Below, piece after piece: positions 25,301-36,648 of a stretch of 64,000 nucleotides of DNA. The stretch covers positions 12,920,814-12,984,813 of the forward strand of contig OY821740.1 of the NCBI GenBank assembly GCA_963682055.1, in the 5' to 3' direction. Position numbers and translations under genes: made by a program. Source of the stretch: Primula veris (Eukaryota > Streptophyta > Magnoliopsida > Ericales > Primulaceae). Positions within the stretch are counted from its first letter, which is position 1, and every line of letters starts with the position of its first letter. The notes beneath the pieces are model-generated. The model ran no database searches, was not told the DNA's origin, and saw nothing but the letters and a program-made list of their open reading frames with translations.

Positions 25301-25890
25301 AAATGGTCGAGTGATGAACCGTTGGATGACGATAAACAGGATGACGATGACCCTGATTATGACGATTACAATGATCGTGAGGATCACGGTTACGAGGATA
25401 TGCCGAGACGTTACACACATACTATGAGTACTGGGGGTAGACGCACGGACAGAGGTAGAGGTGAAGGTGAGTCGAGCAACAGTGGCCGTACTGGGAGTAG
25501 ACGTACAAGTGAAGGAGGACGTACGAATAGATACCAGGATAGTGGTACAGATACCAGTGGTCATCGTCGTGTTGCTTCCGGGGGATTTGAGAATATTCAA
25601 ATCAATATGGAGATCCCTTACCATACCCCTTACGGTCATAGACAGTCGGTTGGGTCTTATGAGCATCTGTTCGGTCAGACTTTTACAAACAACCCTTGTT
25701 ACGATGAGTGCCACCCCTTTCATATGAGCGTACTTCGCCACCAGAATCACATGTTAGAGATAGACGTCGGCGGGAACTTAATGATATAGATGAGTCGACT
25801 GAGCCGTCATCCGACAGATTGACATCGGCGGGAAAGCAGCTTCTTATGTCGTACTTTAAGGACTTTAGTCGTTCGAAAAGAAGAAAATGA
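22356..25890 (+). pseudogene. Plant Mobile Domain (PMD) protein pseudogene
   Basis: The pieces read DRGLLTALLDMWRDETHTF, a degenerate 'VEITLGLRMNGLPVT', YSWG, then (after the solo LTR) LEMWAMIRLRP, LGWPRFPLGYR, PFDQLTPEQ, RYMWHSSVLLICNEKIEWH and FGFIQVVP. This is the PMD pattern seen in MAIN/MAIL1-like proteins and in plant transposons. An Asp- and Arg/Gly/Ser-rich tail follows. Introns are visible (about 24404-24512, 24604-24690 and one ending at 25198). Breaks: in-frame stops at about 22681, 22981, 23033 and 24252, a TAA at 25021-25023, a frameshift near 25720, and the LTR insertion at 23041-24213. The biochemical role of PMD is not firmly known; relatives silence transposons and maintain meristems. 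Confidence 0.82.
23041..24213 (+). mobile_element. Solo LTR of a SIRE-like Copia element
   Basis: The 1,173-bp segment starts TGTTGAAC and ends CCAACA, with a perfect target duplication AGCTC (23036-23040 and 24214-24218). It shares the TGAGTGATCGGGTAGA, AAGTGAGGGGGAGCTTAATC and GGCGCGTTTTGCCGAACCTC blocks with the LTRs at 27073-28271, but is clearly diverged. It has its own cluster of CGACCGATCG motifs (about 23284-23440). Confidence 0.92.
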
Positions 25891-26529
25891 GTTGTTGTAA
25901 ATTTATGTGATTCATTTTTTATGTAAATGAAATATTGAATATTGTAAATGCTGCAACGGTCGTAAAACTCTCTTTATGTAAATGAAAATTTATCATTTTC
26001 AAATATTATTTAAACGCCATACATACTTGTAAATGAAAAATTCGGCATAATTTTGCTTAAAATGGAGCATCGCCACAAATAAAATTAACAAAATGATCAA
26101 CCCAATAATTTACATCTAATACCAAAAAAACGACACCAATACCACAATAATAACATTTAATATAACGAACACAATAATAATAACACGTAATAACAACAAC
26201 AAAACCATTCGAACAAAACATTCAATAAGATAAAATAATAAAGAAAATTAAACATTAACGATTATAATGCAACGAATACCAAATTACAATGCAAAATAAA
26301 TAAAATAAAATTACATATTGTTCGAAGAAAAACAAATAGAAATGACATCGAAACATAAATAAAATTACAAATGCTAGTCATTTTGTTTCGAATTAGCATC
26401 ATGCTCGGTATCATCATAGAGTGGGCGACGATAGTTCGAAAAGTATGCACGATAATACTTATATTCTTTTTCACTATACGCATCGATTTCTTCATAATCC
26501 TCACATTTGTCAATTCTATATTTACGGTA
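25891..26529. other. Spacer between the convergent PMD and ORF3-like genes
   Basis: Very AT-rich; poly(A)-signal-like sequences for either gene are plausible. I see no coding region. A degenerate C-terminus of the minus-strand gene may extend into 26500-26600. Confidence 0.4.
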
Positions 26530-27072
26530 TTATTGACGTTGCATACGATGAAATTCATAATCCATCGTTATTTTGTCGGCATGAAAATTTCCGGTGGCGG
26601 GTGCCCAAGGAGGGTTACGAGGAAATGAGAAGCTAGCATCTTCAGTAACAGGCGAAATAGAGGAGGATGCCGCTATTCCTTTGCCCTTTTCTCGATGCGA
26701 GGACGAGTGAATGTGGTTGGTAGGAGGAATATGATCGGAAGAAGTACGAGGAATAGAATCGGAAGAAGAAATAGGATCAGAAAGACCCTCGGCTTCCGAA
26801 CCCGGAATAAAAACCTCGGTTTTAACGCCTACATATGACTCTAAATGAAGAGCCAGCGGTTTATACCATTTTCCCGTAACTTGACGTCTATACCAAGTTA
26901 GAATACCATTATCTTTATCATAAATTCTCATTTGAGAAAGATTACTAGAGGAAATCTCAACCGTAGACTCGAGAATTTTGCGTTTTGTGAGAATTTTGAA
27001 ATAGTGAATAATACCGCTAATAAGAGAGTCATACGGAAGATAGTGTTTTGTTTTGTTTTTTTGCATACATCA

Positions 27073-28271
27073 TGTTGAACGTTGTTTTTCTAATCGATTA
27101 TTTTGATGATAACAATATTTGTAAAACATGATAAAAGCTCGTTTTGCGTACTAATAATTTATCGAGTGTGTCAAAGGGTTGAAATGATAGATTACGTAGA
27201 TACGAAGCCAACGGTTCAAGCGGAACCTAAATCGGATTTGAAACTGACTAATTACGGGCTTTCAAAGTATGTCGAGTAAACCGAAACTTTCCCAGAACAA
27301 AAACGACCGATCGCTACCCTAAAATGACCGATCGTTTTAGGTAGACATTCTTCCAGTGAGCACAACACAAAAACGACCGATCGCCAGGCTAAAACGACCG
27401 ATCGTTTTAAGTAGGAATTCTTCCAGTGAGCACAGATGAAAAACGACCGATCGTTTTTCAGAAACGACCGATCGTTTCTGTAGAATTTCAAATTTCAGCT
27501 TTTAAGCTCATCCTGAAAATTGGGCGAACTGCTGCAAACTAGCAGCTACTCTACTCAACAACTGCCAACGGTTATGAATTAATTGTTGGACCTTTTTCAC
27601 TCTACAAAAGGCCCCAAAATCCTTTGTTGAAGACACCTAACATTTTTACACAACTTCAAGCTTTCAAAATTCAAAGATCTTACAAGCTTATACTACTAAA
27701 TTGTCTCACTTGTATCTATAAAATATTCTCGAGCTTATTACTATTGTAATCTTATAAACATCGAGATATTATTTGTTAGTGAGTGATCCATTCAAATTCA
27801 ATCTTGTAAAAGAGTATTTTATAAACTCATTTGTGAGCGAGTGATCGGGTAGAAGCTTTTCAAGCAAGTGTAGCTTAAAAGTTCTAGGCTTTTCATTCGG
27901 GATACTCATAAAGTGAGGGGGAGCTTAATCGGTTGATTAAGCTCGTTAGGTTGTAACCTTGGAACGAGATTTTAGTGAAACACTCGGAAGTGAAAAAACC
28001 GAGGAGAGGACGTAGGCGCGTTTTGCCGAACCTCTATAAATCTTGCGTTATTTCTTTTCCCTCAACTTTTACTTTTCGCAAATTATTTATTGCTTATATT
28101 CATTGCTTGCATAGATTAACGTAGCATTTATTTGTTACTAAATTGTTTAAGTTATAAAAACCACTAATTTGCTTAGTTAATAACGCATAGTTTTTATTTC
28201 GCGAAAAACGTACCAAAACCTTATTCACCCCCCCCCCCCCCCTCTAAGGTTTAGACACCTACGGACCAACA
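27073..28271 (+). repeat. 5' LTR of the SIRE-type element
   Basis: Starts TGTTGAACGTTG and ends CCAACA. It contains six CGACCGATCG-like motifs at 27301-27475, arranged as pairs within near-duplicate blocks that end TTCTTCCAGTGAGCACA. TCTACAAAAGGCCCC (27600-27614) may be the TATA region. Confidence 0.93.
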
Positions 28272-28273
28272 AT

Positions 28274-28285
28274 TGGTATCAGAGC
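28274..28285 (+). other. Primer binding site (initiator tRNA-Met)
   Basis: TGGTATCAGAGC begins 2 bp after the 5' LTR and is complementary to the 3' end of plant initiator tRNA-Met, the usual primer of plant Copia elements. Confidence 0.95.
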
Positions 28286-28337
28286 TTACCTATTCTATTT
28301 ACAAAAATCTAACGATTTTATAGTTTAAAGATCCGCT

Positions 28338-30029
28338 ATGTCTTCGTACGCCGACTCTAAATCCATAACTAGGCCCCCGTTCTTTGACAGTACAAACTAT
28401 CCCTATTGGAGAGATCTCATGAAAAATTTCCTTTGTGGTTTCGAAATAGACCAATGGATTAGCATTAGTAAAGGTTATAAAACGCCTAGGAGAAATGGCT
28501 TAGATAAACTTGTAGAGGAACTAGACACCGATGAACGCCTCGCCTTTTCTCTAAATTGTAGGGCTATGACCTCTATCACTTGTGCGCTCTCGCCTAGTGA
28601 GTATGATAAGATTTCCGGTTGTGACACCGCTAAGCAAATGTGGGATAAGCTAGCTATTATGCACGAAGGAACTAGTCAAGTTAAGGACTCTAAAATTAGC
28701 ATGCTTATTCATGATTATGAATTGTTTAAAGTTGATGATGACGAGTCTATTTCTTATATGTACACTCGTTTTACTAAAATTACTAACGATTTTAAAAGAT
28801 TGGAAAAAGTGTATTCTAGCAAGGAGATGGTGACCAAGATCCTAAGGAGTCTACCGAGGAAATGGGAATCAAAAGTGATGACTATACAAGAAGTCAAGGA
28901 CATGAACACTCTCTCTCTCGACAACCTCATTGGATCCCTAAGCACTCATGAACTCGACATGACGACTCGAAAGTATGAGGATGACTCGAAAAAGAAGAAA
29001 GGCATCGCCTTCAAAAGCACAACAAATGACGATAGCGACAATGATTCCTCTAGTGAGGATGATGAAATGGCACTCTTCGCCAAACGCTACAACAAATTCC
29101 TAAGTTGGAAAAAGAAAAGTGGACAACGATTTCGGAAAAAGGAGTATAAGGGAGAGCCTTCCGAAAAATCGAGCAAAAAGGACGAAATCATTTGCTATAA
29201 ATGTCACAAACCCGGCCATATGCAAAACGAATGTCCCTTGAAGAAAAAGGACAAGTTCGGAAAGAAAAAGGAAAACAAGAAGGCATTCTTGGCCGCATGG
29301 GGGAGCGATGATGATAGCTCCGATAGCGACAATGAAGAAGTCGCAAATCTATGTCTCATGGCTAAAGACGATGATACCGAGGATGTAAGCTATCACTCCT
29401 CTAACTCCTCTATTTCTAGTGATGATGATTTTGATATAAATAATGTGTTAGCCTCGTTAGAAAAAGCTAGAGGTAAAAACAAATCCTTTAGAAAAATGCT
29501 AATTACTCTACAAGATGAACTTGAAAATTTAGCTATAAAAAATGACTCACTCACGTCTAAAAATGCCGAACTTACCTTAGAAAATGATAAGTTAGTTAAT
29601 GACCTTAGTTCATGCAAACTTAATGCGGATAGCGCCGAACTTACTCTAGCTAAATTCACTAAGGGAAGTAAAATGCTAAGTACTATATTAGCTTCTCAAC
29701 AAGGCGCATATGATAAAACCGGTGTAGGGTACAACCCACTCTTAACGACTAAGCATAAAAATCTATTCACCAAACAAGTGGCGAAGAATGAAAGTAGACA
29801 ACCAAATTACTCTCGTAAGAACAACTCGTATAAAAATAACTTAGTTTATAATCGTTTTGTTAAACCATCCATGCATGTTAAATGTATTAATTGCAACCGT
29901 AGTGATCACTATGAAGATTATGTTTATTGCCCTTATAGATATAAAATAAATAGAAATGATTTGGTTTGGATTCCAAAGGGTCGAGACACTAACCCTCAAG
30001 GACCCAAAAGTGGATTAGGGTACCAATGA
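28338..30029 (+). CDS. Gag protein of the SIRE-type element
   Basis: This is an open frame of 563 residues. It starts with a PPFFDSTNYPYWRDLMKNFL segment typical of UBN2/DUF4219 capsid regions, has SLSTHEL (about 200), a CCHC zinc knuckle CYKCHKPGHMQNEC (about 286-299), acidic Ser/Asp stretches and a coiled-coil-like region (about 375-445). The long C-terminal extension and GSLSTHEL are typical of the SIRE/Maximus lineage. Gag coats the RNA and forms the particle. It ends at TGA 30027-30029; pol continues in another frame after a TAG at 30043, so normal gag-pol expression looks broken. Confidence 0.92.
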   Translation: MSSYADSKSITRPPFFDSTNYPYWRDLMKNFLCGFEIDQWISISKGYKTPRRNGLDKLVEELDTDERLAFSLNCRAMTSITCALSPSEYDKISGCDTAKQMWDKLAIMHEGTSQVKDSKISMLIHDYELFKVDDDESISYMYTRFTKITNDFKRLEKVYSSKEMVTKILRSLPRKWESKVMTIQEVKDMNTLSLDNLIGSLSTHELDMTTRKYEDDSKKKKGIAFKSTTNDDSDNDSSSEDDEMALFAKRYNKFLSWKKKSGQRFRKKEYKGEPSEKSSKKDEIICYKCHKPGHMQNECPLKKKDKFGKKKENKKAFLAAWGSDDDSSDSDNEEVANLCLMAKDDDTEDVSYHSSNSSISSDDDFDINNVLASLEKARGKNKSFRKMLITLQDELENLAIKNDSLTSKNAELTLENDKLVNDLSSCKLNADSAELTLAKFTKGSKMLSTILASQQGAYDKTGVGYNPLLTTKHKNLFTKQVAKNESRQPNYSRKNNSYKNNLVYNRFVKPSMHVKCINCNRSDHYEDYVYCPYRYKINRNDLVWIPKGRDTNPQGPKSGLGYQ

Positions 30030-30048
30030 TCATTTTGTCTTGTAGGTA

Positions 30049-33000
30049 TGCTTGAGGTCAAAAATCAACGAGGACAAGTGGTTCTTGGATAGTGGATGCT
30101 CAAGACATATGACGGGAGACAAAACAAAATTCACCACTCTTGCACCTAAAGACGGAGGCTTTGCGACCTTCGGGGATAATAGCAAGGGCAAAATCATTGG
30201 TATTGGTAGTATCTCTAAACCATCAAATGTTGTTATTCATAATGTGTTGCTTGTTGATGGTCTTAAACATAACTTGCTTAGTATAAGTCAACTTTGTGAT
30301 TTGGGTCACAAAGTCATTTTTGAAAAATCACATTGCATCATTCATTGTATTTCGGATAATAAAACTATTCTCATGGGTCAAAGACAAAATAATGTCTATA
30401 TGATTGATTTGAATAGTTCGGTGGATAATGAAGTTAAGTGTCTTGTTACTATCAACGACAATGGTTGGTTGTGGCATAGACGACTTGGTCATGCAAGTCT
30501 TGATTTACTTGCTAAACTTTCTAGTAAAGATTTGGTAATAGGTTTACCAAAAGCTCCTTATATAAAGGACAAACTTTGTCACGCTTGCCAATTAGGCAAA
30601 CAAACAAAGATTTCTTTTAAGTCTAAAAATATTATATCTACTACTCGTTGTTTGGAGCTCATGCATATGGACTTAGTTGGCCCCTCCCGGACACTTAGTC
30701 TTGGCGGGCGTGCATATGCTTTCGTCATGGTTGACGATTTTAGTCGCTTTACTTGGGTATTGTTTTTAACTCATAAGCATGAAGCATTTAGAGAATTCTC
30801 TATTATTTGCAAAAAGCTCCAAACACGAAAGGGTTATATGATCAAAAGTATCCGAACCGATCATGGTAAGGAATTTGAGAATACTCCATTTCAAACTTAT
30901 TGTGATGAAAATGGTATTGATCATAATTTTTCGGCCCCTCGTACGCCCCAACAAAATGGGGTAGTTGAGAGGAAGAATAGAACCCTAGAGGAAATGGCAC
31001 GGACCATGCTTTGCGAAAATAATTTGCCAAAGTATTTTTGGGCCGAAGCCGTAAATTCCGCTTGTTATATTTTAAATAGAGCCTTAATTAGGCCCATATT
31101 GAAAAAGACACCTTACGAATTATGGAATGAGCGAAAGCCCAATATTTCTCATTTACGTGCATTTGGTTGTAAATGCTATGTTCATAATAATGGTAAGGAT
31201 AATCTAGGAAAATTCGATGCTAAGTCCGATGAAGGAATTTTCATCGGATATGCTATATCGAGTAAAGCTTATAGAATTTTTTATTGGTGGAAGAGTCGGT
31301 ACATGTTTCGTTTGATGAGAATTTACCGACGATTGATAACCCTTTAATTGTTCATAATATTAATGATAATATTTTTCATAAAGCATCTTCTTCTAATCAT
31401 GTTACATCTAGCTTAGAGTCTACGCCTAGCATAGAGGTTGAACCCGTTGTTGAAGAAGTCACTATAGAGAGACTTCAAACGGACTTAGAATCTAGCGTAC
31501 ACATTCATGAGGATTTGCCTCAAGAATGGAGGTTTGCCAATCACCATCCGCAAGATTTAATTTTGGGTAACCCGGGAGAAAGAGTGCATACACGTTCTTC
31601 ATTAAGAAATCTAGTTAATCATTTTGCATTCTTGTCTCAACTAGAGCCCAAGAACATTCATGAAGCGGAACTCGATGAGAGTTGGGTATTAGCTATGCAT
31701 GACGAATTAAATCAATTCGAGCATAGTAACGTATGGACTTTAGTACCTAGACCGCATGAGAAAACCATTATAGGTACGAAATGGATATTTCGTAATAAGA
31801 TGGATGAATCCGGGGTAGTCATTAGAAATAAGGCTAGATTAGTAGCTCAAGGGTATAACCAAGAAGAAGGCATCGATTTCGATGAGACTTACGCACCCGT
31901 AGCTAGACTAGAAGCCATTAGAATGTTGCTTGCTTATGCTTCTTTTAAACGTTTTAAACTATTTCAAATGGATGTTAAAAGTGCATTTTTAAACGGTTTT
32001 ATTAATGAGGAAGTTTATGTAAAAAAACCACCCGGTTTTGAAAATCACGAGTTTCCCGATCATGTTTACAAACTTCGAAAAGCACTTTATGGTTTAAAAC
32101 AAGAACCCCGGGCTTGGTATGAAAGACTTAGTAAATTTTTAATTAAAAAGGGTTTTTCTCGTGGTACTTTGGATACTACACTTTTTATTAAAAAGGATGG
32201 TAAATACATGCTTTTAATTCAAATATATGTTGATGATATTATTTTCGGTGCTACTAATGCTCGCATGTGCGAGGAGTTTTCTAAGTGTATGCAAGGTGAA
32301 TTCGAGATGAGCATGATGGGTGAACTTACCTACTTTCTTGGGTTGCAAATCAAACAAACAAAGGACGGAATTTTCGTCAATCAAGCCAAATACACAAGGG
32401 ACTTACTCAAACAATTTAACATGAGCGATGCAAAGCCGCTAGGAACTCCAATGAGTCCGGCAACAAAACTAGACAAGGATGAATCGGGTAAAAGCGTGGA
32501 CCAAAAGCTCTATAGAGGTATGATTGGATCCCTCTTATATTTAACCGCAAGTAGACCCGATATCATGTTTAGTGTTTGCTTGTGTGCTAGGTATCAATCT
32601 TGCCCTAAGGAATCGCATGTTATAGCCGTTAAACGCATATTTAGATATCTTGTAGGAACATGCAATTTAGGATTGTTTTATCCACATGATACTTCTTTTG
32701 AATTTCTTGGCTATTCCGACGCCGACTTTGCCGGTTGTCGATTAGATAGAAAAAGTACTAGTGGCACTTGCCATTTCTTAGGAAACGCCTTAGTTTCTTG
32801 GCATAGCAAGAAACAAAACTCGGTTGCGCTTTCTACGGCGGAGGCGGAATACGTCGCCGCGGGTAGTTGTTGCGCACAAATCCTTTGGATGCGTCAACAA
32901 CTAAACGACTTTGAATTATCGTTTGATAGTGTGCCTATTTTATGTGATAATACTAGTGCTATAAATCTTTCGAAAAATCTGATCCAACACTCTCGTACTA

Positions 33001-33166
33001 AACATATTAATTTACGTCACATTTTTTAAGAGATCATGTTCAAAAAGGGGATATTACACTTGAATATATAAGTACCGATAGGCAATTAGCCGATATTTTT
33101 ACAAAACCCCTTAACGATGAACAATTTTGTTTTATTCGACGAGAGTTAGGCATGTTTGATGTGTGA
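30049..33166 (+). pseudogene. Pol of the SIRE-type element, frameshifted
   Basis: In order: protease WFLDSGCSRHMTGD, pre-integrase LWHRRLGHASL, integrase (HMDLVGPSRT, VDDFSRFTWV, DENGIDHNFSAPRTPQQNG), RT (WIFRNKMDE, FQMDVKSAFLNG, YVDDI), and RNase H ending in QLADIFTKPLN. Two internal breaks are visible. A small deletion near 31275-31284, at the integrase end before VEESVHVSFDEN, shifts the frame, and a second shift near 33016-33026 truncates the RNase H tail, which is still readable to the TGA at 33164-33166. With the gag-pol junction this makes three disruptions. Confidence 0.9.
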
Positions 33167-33289
33167 AATATACATATATACATATATATATATTTGATTG
33201 ATTTTACATATATTTAAGTATTTTTATACTTTTTATGCCAAATCAGTGTCGTACAGTGCAAAAAATTCCAGTTCTGTAACCTATTTACA

Positions 33290-33440
33290 GTCGATCGATC
33301 GTCTGTAAAAACGACCGATCGTTTTTCTACAGACGACCGATCATTCCTTAAAAACGACCGATCGTTTTTAAAGTGCACTCACTGGAACATTTTGGTTCAA
33401 ATACGACCGATCGAAACACAAAACGACCGATCGTTTTTCT
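33290..33440 (+). promoter_or_regulatory. CGACCGATCG motif cluster before ORF3
   Basis: Six variants of (A)CGACCGATCG or TCGATCGATCG occur within 150 bp, several followed by TTTTT, in the pol-ORF3 spacer and about 140 bp upstream of the ORF3 ATG. The same motif clusters in the LTRs of this element and in the TIRs of the surrounding DNA element. I infer a cis-acting role such as an internal promoter or protein-binding site; nothing proves it. Confidence 0.55.
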
Positions 33441-33578
33441 GTTTCTCAGTTTTAAAAACGTTCTTCAAACCCTAATTCAATTCATTCTTAAACAAAATCA
33501 ACTCTCTCTCTCTCAAAATTCGCCCCCTTTCACCCCAAATTCTTCATAAACCCTATTTTTATCCGTAATCAGTCCAAC

Positions 33579-34907
33579 ATGGTTCGTACTAAGCGAACTT
33601 CCCTCATGGATGAACATGACGAAGCCTACGTGCCTCCGTCCCCGACCCGCCCTCGTGTTCCTCGCGGTCGCCGAACCGGCTCCTCCACCGCTCCACCCTC
33701 GGGCCCCGGTGCCTCCTCCAGCTCTCTACCTCCTCTCTATCCACCCACGATGGGTAAAAGAGGTATATTGTCTAACTTCACTCTAGACATGCCTCTATTC
33801 CGTGAACGTTTTCCCGCTCTAATGATAGATTTAAGTTTTCAAAAACTCGATGTTATTCTTACTCTCAAAATGCCCTTTTTCACTGAAAAGATCTATGAAT
33901 TTTATCATAACCTAGTTCTTGATAGGGATCATGATGACGCACTCCGCTTGCGTTCATCATTCAATGGCCAACCATTCGTTTACGGTATAGACCGTCTACG
34001 AAACCTATTACGCCTAGATAGTGACGGTGTCCATGAGTCTAGTGATGAACTTTGTGAGACTCTCGAGATCGATAACTTCAACGATCTCAAAAACGAAAAT
34101 TTTCATCCCGTCCATAACAATCGCTCCAACAAGGCCCACGGCCTTCTTTTTCGCAATAAATTAGCCTATCATATCCTCTCTCATATTGTTTTACCTCATA
34201 CTTCAAATTTCACGGATGTTACAAATGAGTACATCTTTCTTCTCGGGTACATCCATCGCCGAGTCAAACTTGACTTCGCGACACTCATCTTCTTTAAGAT
34301 GGACTCGCTCAAAATGAAGTCTAAGAATGGGCTACCTTACGGTGCCTTGATTTCGGCCATCTTAAAGGACCTAAATCTCGTTCCCGGTGGAACTTTGTTC
34401 AAAAACAAGGACAAGCATATTTGGGACACTTCCTATCTTTCCCAAATGTCCATTAAATTCCATAATACCGACAAGTCTATAACTTGGTCCGGTAAGCGGG
34501 TGTCCGGCCCCGTCTATGCTCCTCTTACCCCCGAAGAGGAAGAGTATGTCGGACCTAAGCCTACACCTCGAGCTTCTCATGAGGACATAGCTATCTCCTC
34601 CGATTCCATCCCTCCCACCAATATCCCTACCTCCTCTCGACGTCAAGGAAAAGCTCAAGAGGGATCTTCCTCTCGTGTCCCGTGCTCCGATAAGTTCTAC
34701 GATGATCTCTTCATCAACCAATATCGGAATGCACAAATGACTCGTCAAATGTTTCGATTCTTGCAACAGGGTCAAGAAGAGCTCGACCAACTTGATCGCG
34801 AAAGTGCCGAGCAAAGGGCGCAATTCCATGGCTATTTTCCCGACCTTGCCGGGCCCCACGACGACAACGAAGACGAAGAGGATGATGCGACCTCCCACCG
34901 CGACTAG
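33579..34907 (+). CDS. ORF3 (env-like position) of the SIRE-type element
   Basis: This is an intact frame of 442 residues, starting MVRTKRTSLMDEHDEAYVPP. A Pro/Ser/Arg-rich N-terminal part (to about 60) is followed by a globular region with EFYHNLVLD (about 107), SSFNGQPFVYGIDRLRNLL (about 128) and LPHTSNFTDVTNEYIFLLGY (about 205). It ends with a charged tail (DNEDEEDD). I see no signal peptide or clear membrane segment, so an envelope role is not supported. The central part resembles the 'putative plant transposon protein' family and is homologous to the minus-strand gene of the surrounding TIR element and its copy at 38768-40144. The function is unknown. It stays open while pol does not. 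Confidence 0.88.
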   Translation: MVRTKRTSLMDEHDEAYVPPSPTRPRVPRGRRTGSSTAPPSGPGASSSSLPPLYPPTMGKRGILSNFTLDMPLFRERFPALMIDLSFQKLDVILTLKMPFFTEKIYEFYHNLVLDRDHDDALRLRSSFNGQPFVYGIDRLRNLLRLDSDGVHESSDELCETLEIDNFNDLKNENFHPVHNNRSNKAHGLLFRNKLAYHILSHIVLPHTSNFTDVTNEYIFLLGYIHRRVKLDFATLIFFKMDSLKMKSKNGLPYGALISAILKDLNLVPGGTLFKNKDKHIWDTSYLSQMSIKFHNTDKSITWSGKRVSGPVYAPLTPEEEEYVGPKPTPRASHEDIAISSDSIPPTNIPTSSRRQGKAQEGSSSRVPCSDKFYDDLFINQYRNAQMTRQMFRFLQQGQEELDQLDRESAEQRAQFHGYFPDLAGPHDDNEDEEDDATSHRD

Positions 34908-35456
34908 GCGGATATCTTTATAGTTTTTTTTTGATAATGTCAAAGGGGGAGAAATACCCTCTTATGTTTTTGCGTTGTATTTCTAGTATTTCCATTTTCG
35001 TTGAACAACGTTGTTTTTTTTATGTAATAAGTAGCAGACGTTTTGCTTTATGAATCATGGTTATGTTGCTATTTATCATGCTTATTTTAATGACGTTGTG
35101 AGAATGTGCACTTATGTTTATGCGTTTTTATCTTAATTGACTTTATTGAGATTGGTGCACTTATATTGCTAGTTGATTGGGTTATGTGTTTTTGTGTTTT
35201 CATTTGTGGCGATTGACCATTTTTAGGCAAAACTATGGCCGTTTTTTCGCTTGCATTTGATCTTTCGTTGTCCTTAATCATTTTAGCTTTGTTATACTTC
35301 GTTTTAAATCGGATGTTATGACATTTACTTGTTTCTTTTCAAAAACTTTTTATCCAAGTAAAACGTCATCTACACATCTCGGTTATACTTGTTTTAGCAA
35401 AAAGAGCTTATAGTATGTTATAGTCAATATTTTGTCATCATCAAAAAGGGAGAGAT
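34908..35456 (+). other. SIRE 3' internal region and polypurine tract
   Basis: No gene is supported. AAAGGGGGAGAAA at 34941-34953 and AAAAAGGGAGAGA at 35443-35455 are two purine tracts; the second abuts the 3' LTR and is the likely plus-strand primer. Repeated purine tracts near the 3' LTR are a known Sirevirus trait. Confidence 0.7.
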
Positions 35457-36648
35457 TGTTGAACGTTGTTTTTCTGATCGATTATTTTGATGATAACAAT
35501 ATTTGTAAAACATGATAAAAGCTCGTTTTGCGTACTAATCATTTATTGAGTGTGTCAAAGGGTTGAAATGATAAATTACGTAGATACGAAGCCAACGGTT
35601 CAAGCGGAACCTAAATCGGATTTGAAACGGACTAATTACGGGCTTTCAAAGTATGTCGAGTAAACTGAAACTTTCCCAGAACAAAAACGACCGATCGCTA
35701 CCCTAAAACGACCGATCGTTTTAGGTAGACATTCTTCCAGTGAGCACAACACAAAAACGACCGATCGCCAGGCTAAAACGACCGATCGTTTTAAGTAGGA
35801 ATTCTTCCATTGAGCACAGATGAAAAACGACCGATCGTTTTTCAGAAACGACCGATCGTTTCTGTAGAATTTTAAATTTCAGCTTTTAAGCTCATCCTGA
35901 AAATTGGGCGAACTGCTGCAAACTAGCAGCTACTCTACTCAACAACTGCCAACGGTTATGAATTAATTGGTGGACCTTTTTCACTCTACAAAAGGCCCCA
36001 AAATCCTTTGTTGAAGACACCTAACATTTTTACACAACTTCAAGCTTTCAAAATTCAAAGATCTTACAAGCTTATACTACTAAATTGTCTCAGTTGTATC
36101 TATAAAATATTCTCGAGCTTATTACTATTGTAATCTTATAAACATCGAGATATTATTTGTTAGTGAGTGATCCATTCAAATTCAATCTTGTAAAAGAGTA
36201 TTTTATAAACTCATTTGTGAGCGAGTGATCGGGTAGAAGCTTTTCAAGCAAGTGTAGCTTAAAAGTTCTAGGCTTTTCATTCGGGATACTCATAAAGTGA
36301 GGGGGAGCTTAATCGGTTGATTAAGCTCGTTAGGTTGTAACCTTGGAACGAGATTTTAGTGAAACACTCGGAAGTGAAAAAACCGAGGAGAGGACGTAGG
36401 CGCGTTTTGCCGAACCTCTATAAATCTTGCGTTATTTCTTTTCCCTCAACTTTTACTTTTCGCAAATTATTTATTGCTTATATTCATTGCTTGCATAGAT
36501 TAACGTAGCATTTATTTGTTACTAAATTGTTTAAGTTATAAAAACCACTAATTTGCTTTAGTTAATAACGCATAGTTTTTATTCCGCGAAAAACGTACCA
36601 AAACCTTATTCACCCCCCCTCTAAGGTTTAGACATCTACGGACCAACA
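35457..36648 (+). repeat. 3' LTR of the SIRE-type element
   Basis: This is 1,192 bp, closely matching 27073-28271, with the same CGACCGATCG blocks at about 35686-35865. A shorter C-run near 36612 accounts for most of the length difference. It is followed by CATCA. Confidence 0.94.

Larger units (their letters stand above)
27073..36648 (+). mobile_element. SIRE/Maximus-type Ty1/Copia with a third ORF
   Basis: The element is 9,576 bp with LTRs of 1,199 and 1,192 bp (TGTTGAAC...CCAACA). It is flanked by a perfect CATCA duplication (27068-27072 and 36649-36653). The primer site TGGTATCAGAGC (28274-28285) fits initiator tRNA-Met. Order: gag, pol (protease, integrase, RT, RNase H), then a 442-codon ORF3 in the position of the env-like gene of Sireviruses. 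The LTRs are about 98% identical where compared by eye. gag and ORF3 are open; pol has frameshifts. A paralogous empty site with a single CATCA exists at about 39228-39238. Confidence 0.93.

Noticed and set aside
28274..28285. tRNA gene fragment
   Set aside because: It is only the primer binding site of the retrotransposon; no tRNA gene was recognised in the window.
33579..34907. ORF3 as a retroviral envelope protein
   Set aside because: There is no signal peptide, membrane segment or Cys pattern; only its position after pol suggests env.
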